A DNA stretch of 41,080 nucleotides. Source: Fragilaria crotonensis (lineage: Eukaryota > Bacillariophyta > Fragilariophyceae > Fragilariales > Fragilariaceae). Below, in pieces: positions 20,404 through 30,486 of this stretch. Numbering within the stretch: the first letter of the stretch is position 1; each line of letters starts with the position of its first letter. The stretch lies in contig JAKSYS010000576.1 of the NCBI GenBank assembly GCA_022925895.1, forward strand, positions 1-41,080. The letters are read 5' to 3'. Below the pieces are notes generated by a model. That model was not told where the DNA came from, ran no database searches, and saw only the letters and a list, made by a program, of their open reading frames with translations. The position numbers and the translations under genes are program-made.

Positions 20404-21902
20404 GGAAGGCGAGGCTTTGTGCGAACGGTAATGAAACGGATCCCAAAGGATCGACTTTCTCAACTGTGGTGTCACACCGTCCGGCTCTTCTTCTTGATGG
20501 CAGCACTTCACGATACGGACATATTATTGGCCGACATTCAGAACGCCTATCTGAATGCTCCGGTGAGGGAGACGAAGTTATACACTATAGCGGGTAAGGA
20601 GTTTGGTCCCAAGAATGAAGGACGTCCGGTAATGCTCGTGCGTGCACTTTATGGGTTGCGGAGCAGCGGCAAGTCCTTTCGTGACTTTCTCGCAAATAAT
20701 CTTCGAGAGATGGGGTACGTAAGTACTAAGGTACCAGACCTGGACCTGTGGATGATGCCAGACACTAAAACTGATGGTACGGAATACTACTGATACGTTA
20801 TATTCTATGTTGATGATGTAGCGGTTACAATGGAGGAACCCAAGCGGTTTATGGACGAGCTAGGGCTACGGTTCACTTTGAAGGAAGGAAGTGTGCAGGA
20901 ACCAATACTGTATTTGGGAGCCGACGTTATGAAGTGGTATATCGCTGAGTCAGACGAACCGGGAAAGGTTCGATGGGCATTGGCGTCTACGAAATATACA
21001 AGTAGTGCAATCGCTGACCTTGAGACTGAAGTAGATTCAATAGGGAAGCGACTTGTTCCCACAAAGGTTGTTACTCCACTTGCCAGTGCTTACCGGCCGG
21101 AGCTGGACCAAACGACGCAGTTGAATGCCGGCGAGAGGCAGAACTACTATCAGGGGCTGATAGGAATACTCCGTTGGATATGCGAACTGGGACGGCTTGA
21201 TATACTTATGCCGGTCTCAATGATGTCTCGATATTTGGTGGCTGCTAGAAAAGGCCATTTGGATCAACTGTTTCATATTTTTGCATATTTGAAGCGATAT
21301 CATTCGTCGATGATGGTCTTTGACGATACGGAACCTGCCTTTGACGAGAGGAGGTTTAAGGTTTGTGATTGGAGTGAATACTATCCTGGTGCTAAGGAAG
21401 CTTTGCCTCCGGATATGCCAACACCGCGAGGACGTTCCGTCGTGATGTCTTGCTTCGTCGACGCTGATCATGCGGGTGCAGAGTTACGAGACGATCGCAC
21501 ACGGGTGTGATCATTTTCGTGAATCAAGCTCCAATATTGTGGTATTCAAAAAGACAGAATACGGTAGAGTCCTCAACCTTCGGATCGGAGTTTGTTGCAA
21601 TGCGGATTGCAATCGAAATGATTGAGGGACCACGTTATAAGCTGAGGATGATGGGTGTAGGGATCGATGGACCGTGCAATGTGTTTTGCGATAACAATGC
21701 AGTGGTGCTGAATTCTGCTAACCCGGAATCCATGTTGAAGAAGAAGCATGCGGCTATCAATTATCATCGGGCGCGGGAAGCAATCGCAGCGGGAGTGATT
21801 AGAGTTGCAAAGGATAACACGGCGACGAATATTGCCGATTTGTTAATGAAATGTTTACCTGGTCCGACCTTACGCGAGCATGCGGGTCGGATATCATGGT
21901 GA
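20404..21902 (+). pseudogene. Copia-type retrotransposon remnant: reverse transcriptase and RNase H
   Basis: This is the 3' half of a Ty1/copia pol resembling the diatom CoDi group. Near 20404-20470 an ARLCANGNETDP segment lies in one frame, followed after a shift by LADIQNAYLNAP and ALYGLRSSGKSFRDFL. A TGA at 20791 lies directly before the polymerase active-site motif YVDDV. The next stretch (20797-21510) covers the RT thumb and connection. A further shift near 21500 leads into the RNase H part, with WYSKRQNTVESSTFGSEF and a VFCDNNAVV block, ending at 21902. There is no gag, protease or integrase next to it and I see no LTR pair. It is dead: one stop and at least two frameshifts. Confidence 0.88.
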
Positions 21903-22242
21903 ACGATGTGCTCCGGCACAACCCCTTTTCTATTAATACCGAGGTTCCCAAAATGGTGCCTCAGGCCTCTGTTGGGTGATGATGTTCCGAGGCAAATTGA
22001 TCCGCGTATACCACGTATCAATTTGTGGGGACTATTAAGTTTGGCTCGTGCTATCGTGTTTTCAGGCTACTGCTTATGCATGACCGTAGTGGACATGTCC
22101 ATACGGTAGCAATTTGAACAGTAGAAACTCGACATCATGCACTTATATTCTTTTAATCCTATTTTAATACCGATGACCGTATACATATGCGTTTTTTACA
22201 ATTGATTACTTGAGCGCAACTCGTAAGAAATCACAAGCTACC
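21903..22242. other. Intergenic region after the copia remnant
   Basis: About 340 bp; could contain LTR sequence but no partner copy is present in the window to test this. No gene seen. Confidence 0.4.
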
Positions 22243-23166
22243 TTATGACTTGAAGTAGCTGATGTTAGTCATTCCGCGTTGTTGGTACCAATCGATGCAT
22301 TGTTGTGCATGTGCACCTTCTGGGATCGGTGTGTAGTGTGCCACAGGGGAGTGTTCTTCCATTGACACTCGACACTGTCGTAAGGGTTGTGGAGTGGCAC
22401 CTGGAAGCCACCTGTCCCGGCCAAGGCGCACGACCGACGCAAAGGTACGGTTGTTCATCCCCCTCAGCATTTCCTTCTCCCGTCGCGTCATTAGACTCAT
22501 TCCAGAAAATATCACGGGGGGATTACCGACGGTCGAAAGGCGATAAAGTCTGAATGGATTAGGTAGCCAGTATCGTTGCAATGCGTTGCTCCCTTACATA
22601 CTTCATAGCAGTCGACAAAGATCCCGTCAACCTCTGCGTCTGGTATTGTCGACAAAATGTACGTGTCATTTCTGATGATGACATCGGGGTTAACACGGAC
22701 TACCCAATCGTACCCTTGAAACCATCCCTGCTTATCTCCCTCCGCCATGGCTGCAATTGCCCCATTCTGATATCCTATGTTTAATGAGTGATGCACAGTA
22801 ATGTTCTTGCCGTAGAAAACCTGTCGCAGCAGAGCTTCATTGTAATTTCGACGTTCTTGGTCACCATTTAGGAAGACCGTAACATCTGCCATTCTTACAA
22901 GCTTGGAGTTGGCAATGGTGTACGGCCAGCACCCCTCCAAGAGCGCTTCATGCTGAGGAGACATATGCGTTGTAATGTAGAGCAAAACACGGGGACCTCT
23001 TGGCTCTTTCGCTTTTATCGATGGCGGAGGCGCTTTACCCTCAAGAACCGATTTCAAATTCAAATAATGAAGCGAAGGAGATACAACAAGGAACACCACG
23101 CACAAAGCAAAAAAGCCTTCTTGGCATACTTTTCCACGTCCTGTTACGGACTTGAGTGAATTTCAT
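22243..23166 (-). pseudogene. Glycosyltransferase-like type II membrane protein, two homopolymer frameshifts
   Basis: An ATG at 23166 begins MKFTQVRNRTWKSMPRRLF; at a run of six T (23109-23114 on the plus strand as A6) the frame shifts by one base into a hydrophobic anchor (ALCVVFLVVSPSLHYLNL). The lumenal domain follows: RVLLYITTHMSPQHEALLEG, ADVTVFLNGD, then YDWVVRVNPDVIIRNDTYI and GIFVDCYEV. The strand order and the VNPDV motif suggest a GT-A-like fold. At a run of six C (22516-22521) the frame shifts again and continues with NNRTFASVVRLGRDRWLPGA and CRVSMEEHSPVAHY, to a TAA at 22243. A single base change in each homopolymer gives one continuous protein of about 307 aa, so sequencing error is as likely as a real pseudogene. 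The family is not one I can name precisely. Confidence 0.6.
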
Positions 23167-24908
23167 TTTTAGAGCGCCTCTGGAGCAAAGGAGGTTTGAT
23201 CTGCAAACAATATCGCAACAACTATCACACAATACCAAAAGCAGTAACATCAACAATTTCAAAAAGAACGGGAAATAAACATCACTTACCCGCTCCACCG
23301 CTTAGCAAGTTGCTCTCCGACGAAGCCAGTCGACATGATTCAAGTTTCAATTATCAATTATTTGTCGCTGATGCTTCTCTGTTGCATTAGCATTTACGCT
23401 CTAGAGTGATGCGGTCATCGATACGAACCGGACTCGGGAATCGGGAATCAGTCATCGACGGGTGCACGCTTATACATGTACGTGTAACTATGTCATACAA
23501 TGTGTACATGTTTAACCCCAAACATCAAAAATCGTAGGACAAAAAGAGGACAAATTTTGGCGACACTCGCTAACTCCAGATTTCAAGTTCAAACAAAATC
23601 GTAGTCGTACCTGGAGGTTCCGAATATCTTCTTTTCGACGCTTTTGTCGACCGACATGAAAATAAGTGAAAACGATTACGACGAGTTTAGTGTTTTCCAA
23701 CGGAATTTCGCATTTGACATGCTAACTAATTTTTTTTATTTGATATGAGTACACCTATCTAAATTCTCCGTAGTCATGGAATAGTAGAAATGAACGAAAG
23801 ACAAATTCGGCTCGAAAAAAATGAAAGAAGGAATGGAAAAATGCATTGGTAACGACTGGTATGACAATCCGATGAATGAATTCTTCACATTTAATTCTTA
23901 TGGAATTACTTGAGATACTCCGATGCATTCGAATGGAATCTCTTAATTAGGAATCGTCAAGATACATATGTTTTCGAGCTGTTTCTTAAATTTTCTTAAG
24001 TTTTCTCAAACTTTCTTAAGAAACTTTAAGAAGATTTGAGTTGCTTATAAAATCTCAAATAATCTACGTGAACCTGGTAATAAAATTGCGCCTTCTTAAA
24101 TTTTCTTAAATAATCTCAAACTTTCTCAATCGGACGTGAGAAAAAAGAAGTTTCTCATATTTTCTTAAACTTTCTCATTCTTTATCAACTTTACTTAACG
24201 CAAGATTCCTATCTGTAACTCTTGTTCGAAAACAATTTGTCCGAACGATAGTCTGCCAACTAGGACAAAATGAAATCTCTATATTGTAGAACAAGCTCGA
24301 GAGTTCAAAGGTTAAGATGATATCGGTCGGACATAAATAGTTAATAGCCAAACAGATTATACATAGTCATTCTCGTTTTATACATAAAAAGGCGCTGAGG
24401 TGCGTCACGTTTTGACATGAGATCTGCTCGTGAATTATAGAATTTCGTGGTTGAGACATTTTCAATATGCACTGACAAATTCCACGAATCCTGCTTGGAG
24501 TACGATTAACGAAGTAGAGAAGGAATTCCGGAACCTCCTGGTACATCTTGTTCCTGACTGTTGTCTTATCGTTCTAATCTTGCTGTTGGTAAGTTACCTG
24601 GTATGAATAGTTGTTTTTGATCTCGATAGGATATAAACATGGGCTCAATCTTTAAATAAAGACAAAATTATCTTATTATTAAAAAAAAATAGCTCGAGTA
24701 CGTTCGTGTTTTTATCATATATAATTATGTAACACTCTACCGGTTGCCTATATGGCTGAAGCCAGACGCTCAAAGATCCAAATCAAAAAAATTTCACGGT
24801 ACCCCAGTACTTGTACGCAACTTTCAGGACTACAGTAGATTATGTCATCACGCTGTTGCGCCCTCCATCATGGAAGAATCGACATCCTGGTTTTGGTGAA
24901 TAGAGACC
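23167..24908. other. Long AT-rich intergenic region
   Basis: About 1.7 kb without a supportable gene on either strand. It includes the TTTCTTAA-type low-complexity block described separately and poly-A/T runs near 24660-24690. A TACAGTA heptamer lies at 24831. Confidence 0.6.
23985..24205. repeat. Degenerate repeat of TTTTCTTAA/TTTCTCAAA words
   Basis: The block carries about a dozen variants of a 9-11 bp word (TTTTCTTAAA, TTTCTCAAAC and complements such as AACTTTAAGAAG). Spacing is irregular, so it is a degenerate simple-sequence or satellite-like tract, with some inverted pairs. No coding sense. Confidence 0.65.
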
Positions 24909-26513
24909 ATGGAAGACTCTAACCAATTCCCTCCGCAACTTCTCGTCTCGCCGGCGTCAAGTGCCGAGAACTATGGTTCCTTGAAGTTAGTGAACACGGA
25001 AGCCCAAAAACAACAACAACATAAACAACAATCGGACGAGACAACCGAACTGCTCTGACAACGACCATGGTCGTGATCGTTCCTACAATCGACGATTGGA
25101 ATAACAGTGGCACTGCCACAATTGAAATAATCTTGAATCTTCTCAAGAATATTGTCGGATCGGGTGGATTCTCCTTGCCGGCCGGGATTGCAGCCTTTGC
25201 CAATGCACCTTCGGCGATAGTTCCGACCACTGTCGTCATTGTCGTCCTCGGCGTTATCACCGCCTATTCCTTCTCATTGCTGGGACGAATCTGTTCCGTC
25301 ACGCGAAGCACCACGTACCAACAAGCCTGGGATCGAAGTTTCGAAAGTCCAAACCATAATCATGGCTCAATTTCCAAACTGCGGTAGGAATGGTCGTGAC
25401 CGCAAAAGCCATTGTGGGGTGTTGGTCCTATAGCATCATTATTGGATCAACGTGTCAACCACTCCTCAGCTTCTTTCTGGAACTATCGAAAACGGAGACA
25501 TTAATAGCAATTGTGGTGCTTGTCCTCCTGCCGCTCTGCCTTGCTGAGAATTTGGGATCTCTGGCTGGTTTCAGTTTCATTGACAACTTGGAACGACGCT
25601 GTCGGCATTTACCATGATCCTACGATATTTTGATGGTTCTTATCAACAGGGCGGAAGGTTTTACGATAATATGAAGCCTGATCTACAACCTAGTTTTGTG
25701 TGACAAAGGGTGGGCTAGCTTCTTTACACCTCAGAGTCTTATTTTGGTTTCAATACTTTCGCAAGGGTACGTCGTTCATCAGTAGTCCTTCTGATTCGCT
25801 TTCTTCGATTCTCAATCAAATCTTCCTCCTCACCAGATACGTAGCGCACTACAAGTAAGCATCATGGCATGATCATGTTCCCCTGTTGGGTGTCACCTAA
25901 CTCCTTCTGGTTTTTATTCTCTTAGCGCCCCAAAATATTTCCATGAATTGAGACCGCTCAACCAGACGTTTCAATATCGTCGTGAACGTATCCTTCTTTG
26001 TGCTGGCGCCACCTACATGATCATTTCATCCCTCGGATTTTTAACATTTGGAGAGCACTCTGCTGGATTCATTCTCGACAATCTCCAACGACGATCGGTG
26101 GGCATCTGCCTCTCGACTGGGAGTGGCGCTGCTGTTCTCTTTTCGTATCCATTAGTATTTCTCGGTGCTCGTGAAGGTTTTGTTGCCTTGATGGTTGCCC
26201 ATTCTGCGCCTACCGATGCAGTTCGAATCGCAAACTAATTACGGTCGTTCTGATCGCCACCATTACGGCCTTGGCCATACTGATGCCGAACCTAACCTTT
26301 GTCCTATCCTTCGGTGGTGCAACCCTGTCCTCGTGCATCATTTATATCTTCCCATCACTCATGTTCCAAGCGTTGGTCCGTAATAACTGCTACTCACTTC
26401 AAATGTCCACGTCCAGCGACTGGGACATAAAGAAATCAGTCGCCATGATGTGGATGGGAGTTGGCTTGGGGATTTGTGGTGCTGTTGTTTCTGTTGTACG
26501 GACCTATTTCTAA
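24909..26513 (+). pseudogene. Amino-acid/auxin permease (AAAP) family transporter, decayed but with introns
   Basis: AAAP (SLC36/38-type) proteins are 10-11-helix amino-acid transporters. An ATG at 24909 starts MEDSNQFPPQLL; after a shift near 25048 the first helix has the family signature IIEI-like EIILNLLKNIVGSGGFSLPAG. Shifts near 25375, 25590, 25695 and 26220 separate the later parts: GMVVTAKAIVGCWSYSIIIG, LRYFDGSYQQGGRFY, PQSLILVSILSQG, then YVAHYNAPKYFHELRP across two introns, GATYMIISSLGFLTFGE and MPNLTFVLSFGGATLSSCIIY. The introns are 25767-25836 (70 bp) and 25855-25925 (71 bp), both GT-AG with consistent phase, around an 18-nt microexon. Retained introns mean the copy arose by DNA duplication, not retrotransposition. 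At least five shifts make a functional product unlikely unless the assembly is wrong. Confidence 0.8.
25837..25854 (+). other. 18-nt microexon in the AAAP gene
   Basis: Eighteen bases lie between a CACCAG acceptor and a GTAAGC donor. Joined to the flanking exons (phase 2 on both sides) they restore Q-G-Y-V-A-H-Y-N-A-P-K-Y, which fits the family. The downstream intron has a CTAAC branch-like word and a pyrimidine tract before TTAG. Confidence 0.75.
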
Positions 26514-26629
26514 GCTGATGGAGATATGAGCGCCATCCGGTGTGAGTGATGAAATAATTGACTAAAGCAATTAGCTAATCAACCATCATGATAGAGTGCT
26601 GGTAGCATACGCGCTGGGGTGGGAGATGA

Positions 26630-26638
26630 TTTACATTA
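26630..26638. repeat. Left 9-bp target site duplication of the MULE
   Basis: TTTACATTA, identical to 34171-34179. A 9-bp duplication is typical of Mutator-like insertion. Confidence 0.92.
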
Positions 26639-27116
26639 GGGGAAATTACAATATCACGCATTTTTTTGCCACTTTTCAATATAGTACAATGACTTACTAT
26701 CCACAAATTCGTATTTTACTATATACTACATTTACAATTGTATTTTACAATATCACGCATTTTGAAAAGAGACATTTACAATATCACGCATTGTTTTGCC
26801 CCTTTACTATATCGCGCTTGTCGCCTGCCATGCCCGACCTCCACGGACGTCATGGTACACCATCTCGTAACATTCATCAAAGATGGTTCACACTCATCGC
26901 TCCACCATGTCGTACATACGCAACGAACATCATCATCACTCACTTCTCATCTGTCGTTCGTTTACTAAGCATCATACTTTGAGTGTGGTCATAATTCTTC
27001 TCTCTGCTCTTTTGTTTCAGAACTACAACTCAATCTTCATCTATATGGTCAACGAAATGGCACCAAATCTGAGATCAACAGTAGTCCCATACACAATCTG
27101 CGTCACGGTACTGTAC
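26639..27116 (+). repeat. Left terminal inverted repeat of the MULE, 478 bp
   Basis: Matches the reverse complement of 33691-34170 end to end. It holds three copies of the 16-mer TTACAATATCACGCAT at 26646, 26745 and 26776, plus a variant ACTATATCGCGC near 26809. These are candidate transposase-binding sites. It ends inward at a GGTACTGTAC palindrome. Short frames in it are not genes. Confidence 0.95.
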
Positions 27117-27406
27117 CACAAACAACCTACTGACGTAGCGAAGCCCATGAAGGGCAACATGCCATTATCTTACCAGTGTGTTCACTGCTTTTTGCTGTTA
27201 ACTCACTTTGCTACCATTATACTTCGCACTTGATGTGCAAGTTAGTTATCATTAACATCAACATCAATTGTCTTCATCGTTGTCATCAGTATCTTTTGAA
27301 CAGCATTCTTTATCGTCGTCAGGTCTGTACAAATCCAGACCCAACAAACGATTACGCATTGCCTGCCTCCTCCGTGCCTGCACTCTAGGACAGTCTTCGT
27401 CACTTG

Positions 27407-28936
27407 TCATTTCCAAGTCAGACTGGAATTGACGTGCCATCCCTTCCTCCTCCGCATCCCTCTTGCAGTAGCGATTACAACGTCGTCGTCATCGTTGTAA
27501 CGACAACCATGCTGAATACAACGACGAATGTATGTTTCTGCCTCGTCATTGCTGTCATCACGGTCATGTGATCCAGAGGTGATCTTCTTCATTTCGTCGT
27601 CCTTCTCCTTCACCTCGTGGAATAGTCTCTTCGGGCGCCCTGTATTTGATTGTGCCACATTCGTGACAACATCTGCTGCCGCACTACTTCCTGAAGCACG
27701 ACGTCGACCTGCCGCCACAACTTTTTCCTTGGCTGCCGTGAAGGTGCCATATAAGTGATTGTTGCCATTCCAACAACCCGAGCGTACTGGTGCTGTACCT
27801 TGCCCATCCGGTCGAGACACCGACGTGCAATGTCTCACAGCACGTCCGTCCCAGCTTATGGCTGTCCCATGATAAAGCTTGACGGCAATGCCATTGTACT
27901 CCGTTCCGCATGGCCTCCTTCCGTGCAAATTGGGGAAGATCAAGTACCAGTTTGATGCACAACCGGGCATTTCCTCTGTCCACACACTAAAGCCCTGCGA
28001 CGCGTCGTTTACGTCGAAATGCGACGCATTTCCTAGGTCAACGCTCATATCAATCGTGTAGCCCACCCGGATCCCATTGCAGTCATTTTCACCCATCGGA
28101 GCAATGGGTGGAAGAGATGAATCGGCTTCCATGTGTTGAACAACAGACAGCACATCGGGAAAACAGCACATACCGATAGTTGCGAACGCCGCAATAAACC
28201 TTTTCAGTACTGTTTGCGGCACCTTATAGTTAGCGGCGTATCCAACAGTACCCGATCCGTCAAGGAGCACTCGTGTCCCAATGGCATGCATTGTCCCAAC
28301 ATCTCCTTTGTTCTGTCTCGCCGTGCCAACAGGTACATTCCGACGCAGAAGTGAGTTGTGTTCCACAATTGCGTCTAGGCAACCGACAACGTCATATTGT
28401 TGCTTCAGATGACAATACCGCGACTTGAGTGATGCGTCAAGAACGCTTCGGACCATGATGACAGACTTCCTCCCAATTGTGCTTGGCACTGGTGGTGCAA
28501 TGTCGACTATGATGTCAACGAATGGGCGTTCCCCAGGATCAACAATCCAGCAAGTATCGGGGATGTTAAGATGCAAGCACCCAGGAGCGTAATGACGACC
28601 ACCCACCCTTGTGGAATTAGAGTTGACAAGGCGGCGATTGTATTCCTGAGCTCGGTCAGGAACTGGCCACGCACCCACATCGTGGCCAGAGATAAGATCT
28701 GGTGGCATCCTTGGGCCTTCGTGATCCGCGCATTGTGTTGACGTGAACACTTCACGCGGAAAATTTATTGTGGCGGGATGGTACGCAACTCTCCACGCAG
28801 ACACAAAAGTAGACTGTGGCGACCCCTTTCTCGTAATGCTGGCAAACCTTTTAACGTAACCATCCCCACCAAATTGCAAGTCCGACTGCGGCGACTGCTC
28901 CATGCCAGTCTTTAGACGAAACCAACTCATGTCCAT
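27407..28936 (-). CDS. MULE cargo: putative 2-oxoglutarate/Fe(II) oxygenase-like protein
   Basis: A clean 509-codon frame from an ATG at 28936. The C-terminal half has the order expected of a double-stranded beta-helix oxygenase: GYTIDMSVDLGNASHFDVND at 292 (H306-x-D308), SVWTEEMPGCASNWYLIFPN at 317, and KLYHGTAISWDGRAVRHCTS at 353, where a GxxISWDG turn precedes H369 as in the second metal-binding His; Arg375 or Arg385 could bind 2-oxoglutarate. A conserved-looking LYGTFTAAKE segment follows at about 396. The last 90 residues are charged and low-complexity with a basic end (GMRRRKGW). The frame stays open upstream to about 29050, and two shifted frames carry what look like its N-terminal parts. 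DNA-, RNA- or protein-modifying activity are all possible; a TET/JBP-type role is speculation. The fold call rests on motif spacing only. Confidence 0.6.
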   Translation of the reverse strand: MDMSWFRLKTGMEQSPQSDLQFGGDGYVKRFASITRKGSPQSTFVSAWRVAYHPATINFPREVFTSTQCADHEGPRMPPDLISGHDVGAWPVPDRAQEYNRRLVNSNSTRVGGRHYAPGCLHLNIPDTCWIVDPGERPFVDIIVDIAPPVPSTIGRKSVIMVRSVLDASLKSRYCHLKQQYDVVGCLDAIVEHNSLLRRNVPVGTARQNKGDVGTMHAIGTRVLLDGSGTVGYAANYKVPQTVLKRFIAAFATIGMCCFPDVLSVVQHMEADSSLPPIAPMGENDCNGIRVGYTIDMSVDLGNASHFDVNDASQGFSVWTEEMPGCASNWYLIFPNLHGRRPCGTEYNGIAVKLYHGTAISWDGRAVRHCTSVSRPDGQGTAPVRSGCWNGNNHLYGTFTAAKEKVVAAGRRRASGSSAAADVVTNVAQSNTGRPKRLFHEVKEKDDEMKKITSGSHDRDDSNDEAETYIRRCIQHGCRYNDDDDVVIATARGMRRRKGWHVNSSLTWK

Positions 28937-29659
28937 GGCAATCCTGGAACCTTCTACACCTTCTGACTTTCTTCGCCAGTCCCTTACAGCGTAAAATACA
29001 CCCGCCCTGGGAGGAACGCAAGGAGAGTCCTGTACTTGAAGTCGTTGACATCATCCAGGTCTTTTCTTCAGACGCAGGTGCCATAATGACGTCGTCTTCA
29101 CCCAAGTTACCATAACTTGAGTCACTTATACCCAATGCCGCGGCAGCCGTCGGGTAATCCTCCGATTACAGATGACATCCATTAGGATGAATTCCGAAAG
29201 GAATTCGGAGGATGATCCGTGCTTCATGAACATGTCATCCAGAGACCGCAATTGCGTGATGGCAGTACTACGATCCGAATCGTTGTTGATACCGAATGAA
29301 CAAGCAAGCGCATACGCTATCCATCGCAAGGGTGTCCCACATATCTCGACCTCGCCCTTCATCGTCCCTGTTTTCGTTGCATCGCGAAACGCAGTCGCAA
29401 ATTCCCGACCTTCACTGAAATTACCGCCGTTCAAGGGGAAGCACTTCAGTAGAAGCGCCAACACCTTTGGACTGGAAGGAAAGTAATTCCTCTGCTTGCG
29501 TTTTTTCGGCATCTTGTTACTTAACCGTTTTCTTGAAGGATCCACCACTACCACACGTGGATTTTCCTTTCCAAAGTTGAGCATAGTTGACCGACAAATG
29601 GACGTCCGACATCGCGCCTTCAACGTTTCGTTGTCTTCGTTTGGTATCAAGTCCGACAT
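28937..29659 (-). pseudogene. Probable N-terminal portion of the oxygenase-like cargo gene, frameshifted
   Basis: The ATG at 29659 opens 177 codons (to 29126) beginning MSDLIPNEDNETLKARCR, with a basic KKRKQRNYFPSS stretch and a helical FSEGREFATAFRDATKTG region. A shift near 29150 continues as AALGISDSSYGNLGEDD, and another near 29050 joins the frame of the 509-codon ORF through SPCVPPRAGVFYAVRDW. The composition is continuous, so the intact gene probably encoded about 750 aa. The N-terminal domain is unrecognised. Two independent genes remain possible. Confidence 0.5.
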
Positions 29660-30486
29660 GGCAAATGGTTTGCCAATACTACACTCACAGCTAAATGGCA
29701 GGAGAGTACAGTAAACTTGTTGACAGCAAAACGAACTCCGTCGGCTAGATGGCAGATGGAATTTGTTTCAGTGAAACAACTCTAACCCTACGTCAAGGAC
29801 ACCTCGTTCTACTAAGGTGACCAAATACTTAGAGCTCCAAGCTAAATGGCAGGGAGAGAAAGTACTCTGTCGACGCAACAAGCATTCCCGGCTAGATGGC
29901 AGGGAAATGATGATGCGCTCCTGGTAGTGAGGTGGCCTCAGGTTAAGAGGTGAATGCGAAGATTGTTCGGAATGATAGACGAAGAAGAAGTAAACTTGAC
30001 TTGAGAAGTAATGCCGGAGTGAAACGTGTTGGACATAGAACTCCGCGCGCAATTCTTTGGTTAGTACATGTTTTACGTTGAAATTCGCGTGAATTTGAAT
30101 CATGGACTACTAATTAGCCTACCAGCGCGCGAAAGTACTACTAATTAGCCAACAAACGCGCCAAAGACAGCAAAATTTTGATATTTATCTCTAGTCATGT
30201 AGGTTAGTGTATAGTGACTTGGCAATATAGTACACACCAACCCCTACAGAAATCTTGTTTTTTATGCAAAACGCACGCACGTTCTTAAATGAATTGAAAT
30301 GAATAACACTTACTAGGCTTAGGTATTTTACTTAGACGTAACACTTAAGCGTTGCACTTAGACGTAATGCTACGGAAGCGTACAAGTACCACTTTTACAT
30401 CGAATTCTCAAGCCACCATCGGTTGTCATCTTCCTCTTTTGAGGTGTCTTTGGAGTTGTGTTGTGATCACCACAAACATACCATGA
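29660..30486. promoter_or_regulatory. Central divergent spacer of the MULE with repeated motifs
   Basis: The minus-strand cargo gene and the plus-strand genes diverge from here. The 12-mer GCTARATGGCAG occurs four times in the same orientation, at 29690, 29744, 29841 and 29891. Further in, ACTACTAATTAGCC occurs at 30106 and 30137 followed in both cases by a CGCGC-containing tail, and ACTTAGACGTAA at 30330 and 30356. These are candidate binding sites for a host or element regulator. No TATA box is certain. Confidence 0.6.

Noticed and set aside
26883-27233. 116-codon frame in the left TIR and its mirror at 33581-33922
   Set aside because: Both come from the same inverted repeat; they have no family features.
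29172-29486. Plus-strand 104-codon frame in the MULE
   Set aside because: Overlaps the better supported minus-strand cargo frame and has no recognisable motif.
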